Shown: positions 1 to 6,370 of the stretch, piece by piece
Numbering within the stretch: the stretch's first letter is position 1
Layout of the letters: every line of letters starts with the position of its first letter
Source: an uncultured Clostridia bacterium
GTDB taxonomy: Bacteria > Bacillota > Clostridia > TANB77 > CAG-508
DNA: 16,251 bases
Direction of reading: 5' to 3'
NCBI GenBank assembly: GCA_944388615.1
Contig: CALXJL010000027.1
Coordinates: forward strand, 1 to 16,251
Notes under the pieces: generated by a model
The model's database searches: none
What the model was told of the DNA's origin: nothing
What the model saw: only the letters and a program-made list of their open reading frames with translations
Program-made: the position numbers and the translations under genes

Positions 1-26
1 AGTCCTTTTAATTTTTGCATTTTCAT
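1..26 (-). CDS. Start of an unknown gene, cut by the left window edge
   Basis: On the minus strand a clear ribosome binding site (AGAAAGGAG) sits a few bases before ATG at 26-24, with a second in-frame ATG at 20-18. Only eight codons (M K M Q K L K G) are visible before the window ends, so no function can be assigned. It lies downstream of the SpoIIID-like gene and its terminator hairpin, so it is probably expressed separately. The binding site and spacing are the only evidence. Confidence 0.45.
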
Positions 27-104
27 CTTTCTCCTTTCTGCCACTCAATTACTTCACATTCGATTCTGTGGCTTTTTTTATGAATTTTAGTATAGTTTTA
101 GGTC

Positions 105-141
105 AAAAAAATAAAGTCCTAAAATTTTACTTTTAAGACTT
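105..141 (-). terminator. Intrinsic terminator of the SpoIIID-like gene
   Basis: On the minus strand AAGTCTTAAAA pairs with TTTTAGGACTT (11 bp, one G-T wobble) across a GTAAAA loop at 114-141. A run of T follows (105-113). It lies 13 bases after the stop codon. The same hairpin with the same loop follows the related coding tail at 5649-5678. Confidence 0.75.
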
Positions 142-286
142 ACATTTATATTTCTTATTTAATTAATAATCCTAACCTAACAATAGGATTTTTCTCTGCT
201 AAGAAAACCTTTTTTATTTCAATACTTTCTGGAATTATTGGTAATTTATTCTTACCGTTCTGGAATGTTACTTCGGTGTGTACTGT
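105..286 (-). repeat. Dispersed repeat, copy A
   Basis: Positions 245-286 match 611-652 (copy B) at 40 of 42 bases, including the codons for TEVTF.NGKNK, and similarity extends to about 217. Positions 105-230 match 5641-5765 (copy C) in the coding tail (IE.-KVFLA.KNP.V.LGL.IK, stop) and the terminator. In this copy the repeat is fused in frame to the SpoIIID-like helix-turn-helix. Confidence 0.7.
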
Positions 287-394
287 ACTTTTACTAACTC
301 CATACTTTTTTGCAGCTCCTCTTACTGTATCTTTTGAATCTATAATATAATGTGCAAGTTCAATTGCACGCTCTTCTATTGATATTCCTCTCAT
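155..394 (-). CDS. SpoIIID-like sporulation regulator with a replaced C-terminal half (chimeric, 79 aa)
   Basis: The first ~40 residues (MRGISIEERAIELAHYI..., then TVRGAAKKYGVSKSTVH) match the helix-turn-helix region of SpoIIID, the mother-cell DNA-binding regulator that in Bacillus acts on sigK and the skin recombinase gene. Normal SpoIIID continues with HKDVTERLP and ends in a basic segment needed for DNA binding. Here the sequence switches at STVH to TEVTFQNGKNK...NPIVRLGLLIK. That tail is shared, in part, with two other places in this window (585-652 and 5641-5765), so it comes from a dispersed repeat. I start at ATG 394, where GGGGG precedes the start and the family N-terminus begins; the frame is open upstream to 442. 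The total length is near the family norm, but the second DNA contact region is missing. It may be a decayed duplicate, with an intact spoIIID elsewhere, or a truncated regulator. Function is doubtful. Confidence 0.7.
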   Translation of the reverse strand: MRGISIEERAIELAHYIIDSKDTVRGAAKKYGVSKSTVHTEVTFQNGKNKLPIIPESIEIKKVFLAEKNPIVRLGLLIK

Positions 395-460
395 ATCTAA
401 GCAACCCCCATACGTATACTTTTGTTTAATTGTATTCTTCATGTATGGATGTTAGAACTC

Positions 461-486
461 GAACTTTAGGGAGCTTTCTAAAGTTC
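461..486. other. Perfect 9-bp stem hairpin
   Basis: GAACTTTAG pairs exactly with CTAAAGTTC across an 8-base loop. The stem resembles that of the terminator at 5774-5804 (GAACTTTAGGG...). Neither side has an immediate T run here, so it looks like a decayed terminator. It sits upstream of the SpoIIID-like gene. Confidence 0.45.
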
Positions 487-584
487 ATTTAAATCTTTTT
501 CAACCATATTAGCTAAACGCCATTCATGTCGCATATAAAAAACTACTCCATCTTTTGAATAGTTTTTATATAGTTTCTGTAAAA
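478..584 (-). pseudogene. Degenerate coding remnant between SNF2 and the SpoIIID-like gene
   Basis: Downstream of repeat copy B, another minus-strand frame reads KLYKNYSKDGVVFYMRHEWR and then LANMVEKDLNEL before a TAG at 478-480, with no start or binding site of its own. It is out of frame with copy B, so it may be the frameshifted rest of the same lost gene. The run is too short to identify. An AT-rich 11-bp inverted repeat (about 535-570) lies inside it and may act as the terminator of the SNF2 gene. Confidence 0.3.
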
Positions 585-652
585 TTCAATACTTCTGGAA
601 TGGGTTGTCCTTTATTCTTACCGTTCTTGAATGTTACTTCGGTGCGTACTGT
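585..652 (-). repeat. Dispersed repeat, copy B (partial)
   Basis: This piece lies just after the SNF2 stop codon. It reads TVRTEVTFKNGKNKGQPIPEVLNFTETI then stop on the minus strand. It is 40/42 identical to copy A at 611-652 and is also similar at 585-600. It lacks the KVFLA..NP tail found in copies A and C. Confidence 0.65.
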
Positions 653-674
653 TGCTACTGTTTGGAATTAATTG

Positions 675-3600
675 TTAATCAAACAAATCCAAAATTTCTT
701 CTTTTGACAATTTATTTATAAATGTTTCTTCTGTAGAAAGAACATCCTTCGAAAGTTTTTCTTTTCTCTCTTGCATCTTATTTATTTTTTCCTCAATAGA
801 ATTGCTTGTAATAAGTTTATAAACTTGTACACTATTTTTCTGTCCAATTCTATATGCTCTATCAGTTGCCTGGTTTTCACTTGATACATTCCACCAAGGA
901 TCATAATGTATAACAACATCTGCAGATGTTAAATTTAATCCTGTACCACCTGCTTTTAAAGAAATCAAAAATACCTTTACTAATTTATTATTGTTAAACT
1001 CATCGACCATTTCAATTCTTTTACTTACTGGTGTCTCTCCAACCAATTTAAAATATTCAATATTCAACTTTTTCAATTCTTTTTCTAATATTTCAAACAC
1101 AGATGTATAACTAGAAAATAGTAATATTTTATGACCTGATTCTATTGCATCTACTACTAAATCTAAACATTGTTTTAGTTTTCCACTATTTCCATTGTAA
1201 TTTTCTATAAATAAGCTTGGATGACAACAGATTTGTCTTAGTCTTGTAAGTAACATAAGAATCTTAAATTTGCTCTTTTCAAAACTGTTACCATTTAATT
1301 CTTCTGCAACTTCTTTTTTTGTTTGAGCTAAATATGATAAATATAGTTTTTCTTGTTCTTCTTCCATTTCATTTTTCATTACTGTTATATTCTTTTCTGG
1401 TAATTCTGTTAAAACATCCTTCTTTACTCTTCTTAAAATAAATGGACTAATCAATTTTTTCAATCTCATCAAAGCTTCTTTATCTTCATATTTCAATATT
1501 GGTTCTTCAAACTTTTTCTTAAATTTATTATAATTATACAGATATCCTGGCATTATAAAATCAAATATAGACCATAGTTCTGCTATTGAATTTTCTATTG
1601 GCGTACCTGTTAAAGCAAATTTTGTTTCACCTTTTAAACTTTTTAGTGATGTTGCATTTTGTGTTGTTGAATTTTTTATGTATTGTGCTTCATCAGCAAT
1701 TATATATTTAAAATTTTTATCTTCATAATTTTCAATATCTCTTTTTAATAGGTCATACGATGTTATAACCAAATCGTAATTTTGATAATCATTTATTTTT
1801 TCTTTTCTCTCTTCTGCATTTCCTCTTACTATTAGTACTTTTATAGAATCACACCATTTTTCCACTTCTGCCTTCCAATTAAGTACTAACGTACTTGGAC
1901 AAACTACAATTGATGTAGTTTTGCTTTTATTTTTTAAGTCTGATCTTAACACAGCTATAATTTGCAATGTTTTTCCAAGCCCCATATCATCTGCTAAAAT
2001 TCCACCAAATTTATATTTTCCCAATATTCTTAGCCATTTATAGCCTACTTTTTGATAATCTCTTAATTTATTTTCAAAATCTTTATCTATTTTAATATCA
2101 TCAGAAATTTCAGTATTTCCTATATTATCTATAAGCTCTGTAAACTTTTCATTTTTCGCTATATTGATTTCTTTATTTGAATTCATTAATTTTTCTAAAT
2201 AAAAACTTCTATTTATAGGAAGATTAACTATTCCATTTTCCACTTTACTATAATCAATGTCTAATGTTGTTGCCATCTCATCCAATAAATTCAAGTCCAT
2301 ATTGTTTGTTAAATCTAAAAAATCTCCACTTTTCAATTTATGATACTTTTTCTTTATATTATAATCTTTTAAAATATCTTTTATTTCAGTAATATCCATA
2401 TTTATTTTTGAAATATCTAATTCTAATAGACCATTATCAATTCTTATACCAATATTTGAGATTTTAGGTTGTTTTATTTGCTTATTTTTGAATTTATCTG
2501 TTGCTAAAACTTCAAAATCGTTCATATAACCTTGAATTTTATGTGATAAAAATTCATAGATATCATCCGTATTTTTCATAATAAATTGTTTTCTTCCAGA
2601 AACAAGTTCAAAGCCATCCATAAATATTCTTTTTATAACTTCAGTTTCAGTTGGTACATCTCTAATAATATTGTTTTCTTTTACATATGTTTTATACCCA
2701 TTTGCTAATATATTAAATTCATAATCCATATAACAAAATTTTAGTTCTAGCATAATATTTCCATTATTATCAACATCTAATAAAATTTTTGATGCTAGCT
2801 TATTAACAACAAATGCTTCTTTAGCTATATTATCTGGTAAACTTTCTGTTTTAAAAAATTTAATTTGTGGTAAAACTACATTTTTAAATTCTTCTAATTT
2901 ATCTTCGGGGATCAATATTTTGTCCTGTCTTTCAAACATTTCAATTATATTTACAAGATTTTTATCTTTTTTCATTGTATATATTTTATTTTTATAAAAA
3001 ATATATATCTTTTTATTTGATAATAAAGTTAAATGGTTTTCAATATTTAATTTTAATACATATTCTTCACTTTCTTCGGCACCTTCACTTTCATAATACC
3101 AATAATTATATTTAGGTATCTGAACTTTTTCTTTTGCCAAAATACATGATATATCTAGTTTTTGAGTTGTTAATTCATATTTTTCATTGCCATAATATGA
3201 ATTTAGCAAAATATGCTTATTTTTATTTATATCAAAAAAATCATCTATATTGTCTCCTGTTACATAAATAACTTTATTTAGAGAACGTAATGTTGTATAA
3301 TTACTATATTTTTCTCTATATTCCATTATTTGAGCATTTTTAATAATATAATCAAATATTTCTTGAGATTCCTCTACAAAATTTTCTCTTTTAGGAATAA
3401 ATCTTAATTGTTTTCCATAACATAATTCAGATTCATTTTTATATGCTTCATAAAATTCACCAATATTACTTAGTACATACATTCTTGTCTGCCCTATTTT
3501 GAAAGATAATTTTAAAGTTTCTGTATCATCTAAATCTACACTATATTCTAATTTTAAAGCAGTTGCAAGTTTTCCTGCTTTTTTCTTTTTTATTTCAGTT

Positions 3601-4130
3601 GTTGTTTCATATAGTTCTGCTAAATCTAGTATATTAGTTGCACTTTGTCTTAAATTTCGTTTATATAATTCTATTGTTCTTAACCCACTATAATATTTTC
3701 TTTCATATTCGCGTTTTCTTCGTTCTTCATCTTGTCTTTTCCTAATTTCTTCTAATCTCTTTCTCTCTTCTTCTCTTTTCTTTTCTTCAAGTCTCTTTTT
3801 TCCCTCTTTTGTACTAGCATAATGTGGTTCTATCACTTCCATTGAAGTTGCTATTATGTGTTTGCATAAATTTCCACCATAATAGTCTTCACATGTACAT
3901 GTACTTTTATTAATCATATTACCATGAATTTTTAAATTAGTAGTATATGTTCGTTGATTTCCTTCAACATAAGCTTCTATTGAATAATTATTTTCATCAC
4001 TTTTATCAACACTTTGTACTCTAACACAACCATTATTATATATGCTTGTTCCCCTTTTATATCTTGCAAAATCATATCTTCTGTTAAAATTAAGTGATTT
4101 AAACTCTAAATCTACTACATCAATTATCAT
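675..4130 (-). CDS. SWIM zinc-finger SNF2-family helicase (1151 aa)
   Basis: A cytoplasmic, ATP-driven double-stranded DNA translocase of the bacterial SNF2 family. The N-terminus holds a SWIM zinc finger (C78-x-C80, C89-x-H91), followed by a strongly charged predicted coiled coil (about 110-147, rich in K, E and R). A long poorly conserved middle leads to the helicase core: motif I DDMGLGKT (714-721), motif II DEAQ (813-816), motif III LTGTPIENS, a second RecA lobe with LLFSSYTSV, and motif VI QATDRAYRIGQ (near 1090). Every core motif is present, so the enzyme should be active. The start is ATG at 4130, with AGGAG nine bases upstream. It follows the AAA_14 ATPase on the same strand (54-bp gap), but the two need not share a transcript. 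Family members are linked to DNA repair, chromosome structure or defence; which applies here is unknown. Confidence 0.92.
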   Translation of the reverse strand: MIIDVVDLEFKSLNFNRRYDFARYKRGTSIYNNGCVRVQSVDKSDENNYSIEAYVEGNQRTYTTNLKIHGNMINKSTCTCEDYYGGNLCKHIIATSMEVIEPHYASTKEGKKRLEEKKREEERKRLEEIRKRQDEERRKREYERKYYSGLRTIELYKRNLRQSATNILDLAELYETTTEIKKKKAGKLATALKLEYSVDLDDTETLKLSFKIGQTRMYVLSNIGEFYEAYKNESELCYGKQLRFIPKRENFVEESQEIFDYIIKNAQIMEYREKYSNYTTLRSLNKVIYVTGDNIDDFFDINKNKHILLNSYYGNEKYELTTQKLDISCILAKEKVQIPKYNYWYYESEGAEESEEYVLKLNIENHLTLLSNKKIYIFYKNKIYTMKKDKNLVNIIEMFERQDKILIPEDKLEEFKNVVLPQIKFFKTESLPDNIAKEAFVVNKLASKILLDVDNNGNIMLELKFCYMDYEFNILANGYKTYVKENNIIRDVPTETEVIKRIFMDGFELVSGRKQFIMKNTDDIYEFLSHKIQGYMNDFEVLATDKFKNKQIKQPKISNIGIRIDNGLLELDISKINMDITEIKDILKDYNIKKKYHKLKSGDFLDLTNNMDLNLLDEMATTLDIDYSKVENGIVNLPINRSFYLEKLMNSNKEINIAKNEKFTELIDNIGNTEISDDIKIDKDFENKLRDYQKVGYKWLRILGKYKFGGILADDMGLGKTLQIIAVLRSDLKNKSKTTSIVVCPSTLVLNWKAEVEKWCDSIKVLIVRGNAEERKEKINDYQNYDLVITSYDLLKRDIENYEDKNFKYIIADEAQYIKNSTTQNATSLKSLKGETKFALTGTPIENSIAELWSIFDFIMPGYLYNYNKFKKKFEEPILKYEDKEALMRLKKLISPFILRRVKKDVLTELPEKNITVMKNEMEEEQEKLYLSYLAQTKKEVAEELNGNSFEKSKFKILMLLTRLRQICCHPSLFIENYNGNSGKLKQCLDLVVDAIESGHKILLFSSYTSVFEILEKELKKLNIEYFKLVGETPVSKRIEMVDEFNNNKLVKVFLISLKAGGTGLNLTSADVVIHYDPWWNVSSENQATDRAYRIGQKNSVQVYKLITSNSIEEKINKMQERKEKLSKDVLSTEETFINKLSKEEILDLFD

Positions 4131-4184
4131 ATTTATTAGCTCCTTTATTACATCATATCAAAAACATATTTAATAGTATTTTTA

Positions 4185-5489
4185 TTATTTAATCAAAAAT
4201 GCTGCATATAGTGGTACAGATTTTATATTATTTTCATATCCAAAATTTTTGGTTGAAATTCTAATTGCATATTTAGGGTTATATCTTTTCATATAAACAT
4301 TTAAACTTTTTGATTGAGTATTATCACTTGATTTTACCTCGATTGGAATAATACCATCTTCATTATATATTATAAAATCAATCTCTGAATTACTAGCAGT
4401 TGCCCAATAATATAAAGATATATTATTAAAAATTAATTGATTTGCAACATAATTTTCTGCAATATCACCTTTATATAAGAATGCATTATCTAAATATATT
4501 TCATTTGTATTTATTTTTAACATAGTATTTAATATTCCAACATCTCCCATATATATTTTAAAATAATCATTATTTTTATATGCTTCTGGTGGAATATTTA
4601 CACTATTTAATTTACAACATTTAAAAATTAAATTACTAGATAATAACCAATCCAAAGAACTTTCATAATCTCTTTTCCTTGCATTTTTATCAATTTTTAT
4701 ATACTGAAATTTATTTGATTTATTTCCTATCTGAATAGGAATTGATTTATATATTGCTTCATTTTTAGCCGCTTCAAACTTATTTTTTACATATCTATTC
4801 ATATCATTTAAATATGCTTGAATTATATCTTCTATTATTTTTTTGTTTATATTTAAAATGTTTTTGCCATTTACAATATAATCTTCTACAACTTCTGGCA
4901 TACCACCAATGCATAAATATTCTCTATATAAATTATTTAGTTTTTCATGTATTACATTATCCATAGGTTGATTTTTTTCAAAACATTCCTTTATATAATT
5001 TACTAAATATTCTCCCATATTTTGAGTATATAAAAATTCTTCAAAATCCATTGGATACATATTAATCATTTCTACTTTTCCAACTGGGAAAGAACTATTA
5101 AATCTTCTTAATTTTACTCCTAAAAGACTTCCTGCACATATAATTTTAAATGGTATGTCTACTTCACAATACCATTTTAATGAAGAAATAAGTTCTTCAC
5201 TTTCTTGGATTTCATCAAAAAAAATAACTGTATTCTCTAAATTAGGATTAACATTTAAAATAGCACAAAGCTTTATGAATTTCTCACTTGTCGATGTATT
5301 TTGTAAATATAATTCCTTGATTTCAGGATGTTCCAACAAATTTATGTATAAAAAATTTTCAAATTCATTTTTACAAAATTCTTGAACTATATAAGTTTTC
5401 CCTACCTGTCTTGCTCCTATAATCATAAGTGGCTTTTTCATACCTTTTTCTTTCCATGTTAATAAATTTTGATAAATTTTTCTTTTCAT
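4185..5489 (-). CDS. AAA_14/DUF4143 ATPase (434 aa)
   Basis: A P-loop ATPase of the widespread AAA_14 + DUF4143 family. Walker A is GARQVGKT (25-32) and Walker B is VIFFDEIQE (D92, E93). The C-terminal DUF4143 part ends with D371...E384-V-K386, a restriction-endonuclease-like D...ExK pattern. The cellular role of the family is poorly defined; stress, defence or mobile-element functions have been proposed. The frame stays open to 5615, but I place the start at ATG 5489 because AGAGGTG lies just before it. The upstream extension is only a translation of the 33-bp tandem repeats and would run through the promoter. A consensus sigma-A promoter lies at 5509-5537, so the leader is very short. No terminator is seen before the SNF2 gene. 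Confidence 0.9.
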   Translation of the reverse strand: MKRKIYQNLLTWKEKGMKKPLMIIGARQVGKTYIVQEFCKNEFENFLYINLLEHPEIKELYLQNTSTSEKFIKLCAILNVNPNLENTVIFFDEIQESEELISSLKWYCEVDIPFKIICAGSLLGVKLRRFNSSFPVGKVEMINMYPMDFEEFLYTQNMGEYLVNYIKECFEKNQPMDNVIHEKLNNLYREYLCIGGMPEVVEDYIVNGKNILNINKKIIEDIIQAYLNDMNRYVKNKFEAAKNEAIYKSIPIQIGNKSNKFQYIKIDKNARKRDYESSLDWLLSSNLIFKCCKLNSVNIPPEAYKNNDYFKIYMGDVGILNTMLKINTNEIYLDNAFLYKGDIAENYVANQLIFNNISLYYWATASNSEIDFIIYNEDGIIPIEVKSSDNTQSKSLNVYMKRYNPKYAIRISTKNFGYENNIKSVPLYAAFLIK

Positions 5490-5508
5490 GTTTACACCTC
5501 TGTAAATC

Positions 5509-5537
5509 ATTTTAATACAAATCATTAAATATGTCAA
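5509..5537 (-). promoter_or_regulatory. Sigma-A promoter of the AAA_14/DUF4143 ATPase
   Basis: On the minus strand, TTGACA (5537-5532), a 17-bp spacer and TAAAAT (5514-5509). This is a near-perfect vegetative promoter, about 20 bases before the start codon at 5489. The -35 box adjoins the first of three 33-bp tandem repeats. Confidence 0.8.
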
Positions 5538-5542
5538 CAATA

Positions 5543-5618
5543 TTTTCACGTTTTTCAAGGGACTTTCGCATTGCTTTTTCACATTTTTAAAAGGACTTTT
5601 ATGTTGTTTTTTCACATT
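5543..5618. repeat. Three 33-bp tandem repeats upstream of the ATPase promoter
   Basis: TTTTCAC recurs at 5543, 5576 and 5609, exactly 33 bp apart. Units 1 and 2 agree at about 25 of 33 positions (common parts TTTTT.AA.GGACTTT and TTG). Unit 3 keeps only the start. The spacing is close to three helical turns, which would suit binding sites on one face of the DNA. There are no unique spacers, so this is not CRISPR. Confidence 0.65.
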
Positions 5619-5640
5619 ATTTTCATCTATTTGAATTTTT

Positions 5641-5765
5641 TATAAAACAAAGCCTTAAGATTTTACTCTTAAAACTTTCTAATACTTTTTATTTAATTAC
5701 CAACCCCAATTTCACCGCAGGATTTTTCTTTGCTAGAAAAACCTTTATTAATTCAATACTTTTTT
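5641..5765 (-). repeat. Dispersed repeat, copy C (partial, with hairpin)
   Basis: The minus strand encodes SIELIKVFLAKKNPAVKLGL followed by VIK and a stop at 5689-5691, matching the tail of the SpoIIID chimera (copy A). A 12-bp hairpin at 5649-5678 with the same GTAAAA loop follows. Stem bases differ from copy A but pairing is kept. There is no start codon or helix-turn-helix part, so this copy is a fragment. Confidence 0.65.
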
Positions 5766-5773
5766 GAAAAAAA

Positions 5774-5804
5774 GAACTTTAAGGAAAAAGTTTCCCTAAA
5801 GTTC
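5774..5804 (-). terminator. Intrinsic terminator of the DUF378 gene
   Basis: On the minus strand GAACTTTAGGGAAA pairs with TTTCC-TTAAAGTTC, and a run of seven T follows (5773-5767). It lies just after the stop codon at 5811. Confidence 0.75.
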
Positions 5805-5810
5805 ACCATT

Positions 5811-5999
5811 TTATTTATCAAATAATAATTTTATTCCCCATAATCCTGATATTCCAACAAGTGCATAAATAATTCTAGAGATTATGGACATACTTCCAAA
5901 TATACTATCTACTAAGTTAAATCCAAAAAATCCAATTAATCCCCAGTTAATAGCACCAATTATTATTAAAACCAATGCTATTTTATCTATAACTTTCAT
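5811..5999 (-). CDS. DUF378 small membrane protein (62 aa)
   Basis: This is a complete member of the DUF378 family: two membrane helices with the hallmark IINWGLIGFFGFNLV-type stretch (here AINWGLIGFFGFNLVDSIFG, about residues 16-35) and the closing IIYALVGISGLWGI segment. The family is common in Firmicutes and has no established function. AAGGAGG lies seven bases before the ATG at 5999, and a strong terminator follows. It sits directly downstream of the sigK C-terminal fragment, so after excision of the intervening element it would follow intact sigK by about 80 bp. It may have its own extended -10 promoter at 6056-6066. Confidence 0.88.
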   Translation of the reverse strand: MKVIDKIALVLIIIGAINWGLIGFFGFNLVDSIFGSMSIISRIIYALVGISGLWGIKLLFDK

Positions 6000-6055
6000 G
6001 ATATTTTCCTCCTTAAATTTTTTGTACTATACTATATTATTAGTTAAATTTTTTA

Positions 6056-6066
6056 ATTTTATACCA
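6056..6066 (-). promoter_or_regulatory. Possible extended -10 promoter for the DUF378 gene
   Basis: On the minus strand TGGTATAAAAT reads as TGnTATAAA (extended -10) about 55 bases before the DUF378 start codon. No convincing -35 box is visible. Confidence 0.3.
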
Positions 6067-6076
6067 TTTATTAATT

Positions 6077-6156
6077 TTAAGAAATATCACTAAAATTCAT
6101 AAGTTCTGATGATAATTTTCCAATTGCTTTTGTTTCAATTCGCGATACATAGGAAC
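6077..6156 (-). CDS. sigK C-terminal fragment (spoIIIC-like), last 22 codons
   Basis: Read from the shared core on the minus strand, this gives SYV then SRIETKAIGKLSSELMNFSDI-S and a TAA stop (6079-6077). Bacillus sigma-K continues GISRSYV with SRIEKRAL, so this is the exact continuation of the truncated sigma-K at 11290-11946. It supplies the second half of the region 4.2 recognition helix. It has no start codon or ribosome binding site of its own, so it is expressed only after excision of the intervening DNA. Joined to the N-terminal part it gives about 240 residues, matching the 241 of B. subtilis pro-sigma-K. Confidence 0.9.
6145..6156. other. sigK att: Attachment core on the sigK C-terminal side (skin element end)
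   Basis: The 12 bases ATACATAGGAAC (+ strand) are identical to 11292-11303. Outside the core the sequences diverge at once (CGCG on the left, ATTTTT on the right). The core encodes the tail of SYV and marks the recombination site. The other copy lies 5147 bp away in the same orientation, which predicts deletion. Confidence 0.85.
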
Positions 6157-6195
6157 ATTTTTATGATAAAAATTAACAAAACAACTTTATAAACT

Positions 6196-6224
6196 GTAAT
6201 TTATTATTTAGAAAAACATATATA
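6196..6224 (+). promoter_or_regulatory. Possible sigma-E-type promoter for the recombinase operon
   Basis: GTAATTT (6196-6202), a 14-bp spacer and CATATATA (6217-6224) resemble the mother-cell sigma-E pattern (ATA-rich -35, CATA -10). The predicted start would lie very close to the GGAGG at 6231, so the leader would be unusually short. This is a suggestion from base pattern only. Confidence 0.25.
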
Positions 6225-6242
6225 TTAATTGGAGGATTTTTC

Positions 6243-6368
6243 ATGGAAAATAACAATTTAATCTGTATATATGATGATACAAAAGAAGATATAAATAAAA
6301 TATTACTTGATACATATGCAAACTTTGTTGAAAATGAATTATACAATATCTTTCATACAGAAAGATAG
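6243..6368 (+). CDS. 41-aa protein directly upstream of the skin recombinase
   Basis: A short open frame (MENNNLICIYDDTKEDINKI... ending NIFHTER) starts at ATG 6243 with an excellent GGAGG seven bases upstream and stops at 6366-6368. The recombinase ATG follows two bases later, so the two are almost certainly translated together. The protein is acidic and probably helical, with no cysteine pair or membrane segment. I do not recognise the family. Its place, between the attachment end and the recombinase, makes it a candidate accessory or directionality factor; C. difficile skin excision needs such a small partner. That role is inference. Confidence 0.7.
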   Translation: MENNNLICIYDDTKEDINKILLDTYANFVENELYNIFHTER

Positions 6369-6370
6369 GC

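Noticed and set aside
40..79. Plus-strand terminator (GCCAC...GTGGC then seven T)
   Set aside because: The stem is only 5 bp with a 23-base loop, and no plus-strand gene precedes it in the window.
5490..5615. 42-residue N-terminal extension of the AAA_14/DUF4143 ATPase
   Set aside because: It translates the 33-bp tandem repeats and crosses a consensus promoter; the ribosome binding site is at ATG 5489.
5543..5618. CRISPR array
   Set aside because: The 33-bp units are contiguous without unique spacers and there are no cas genes.
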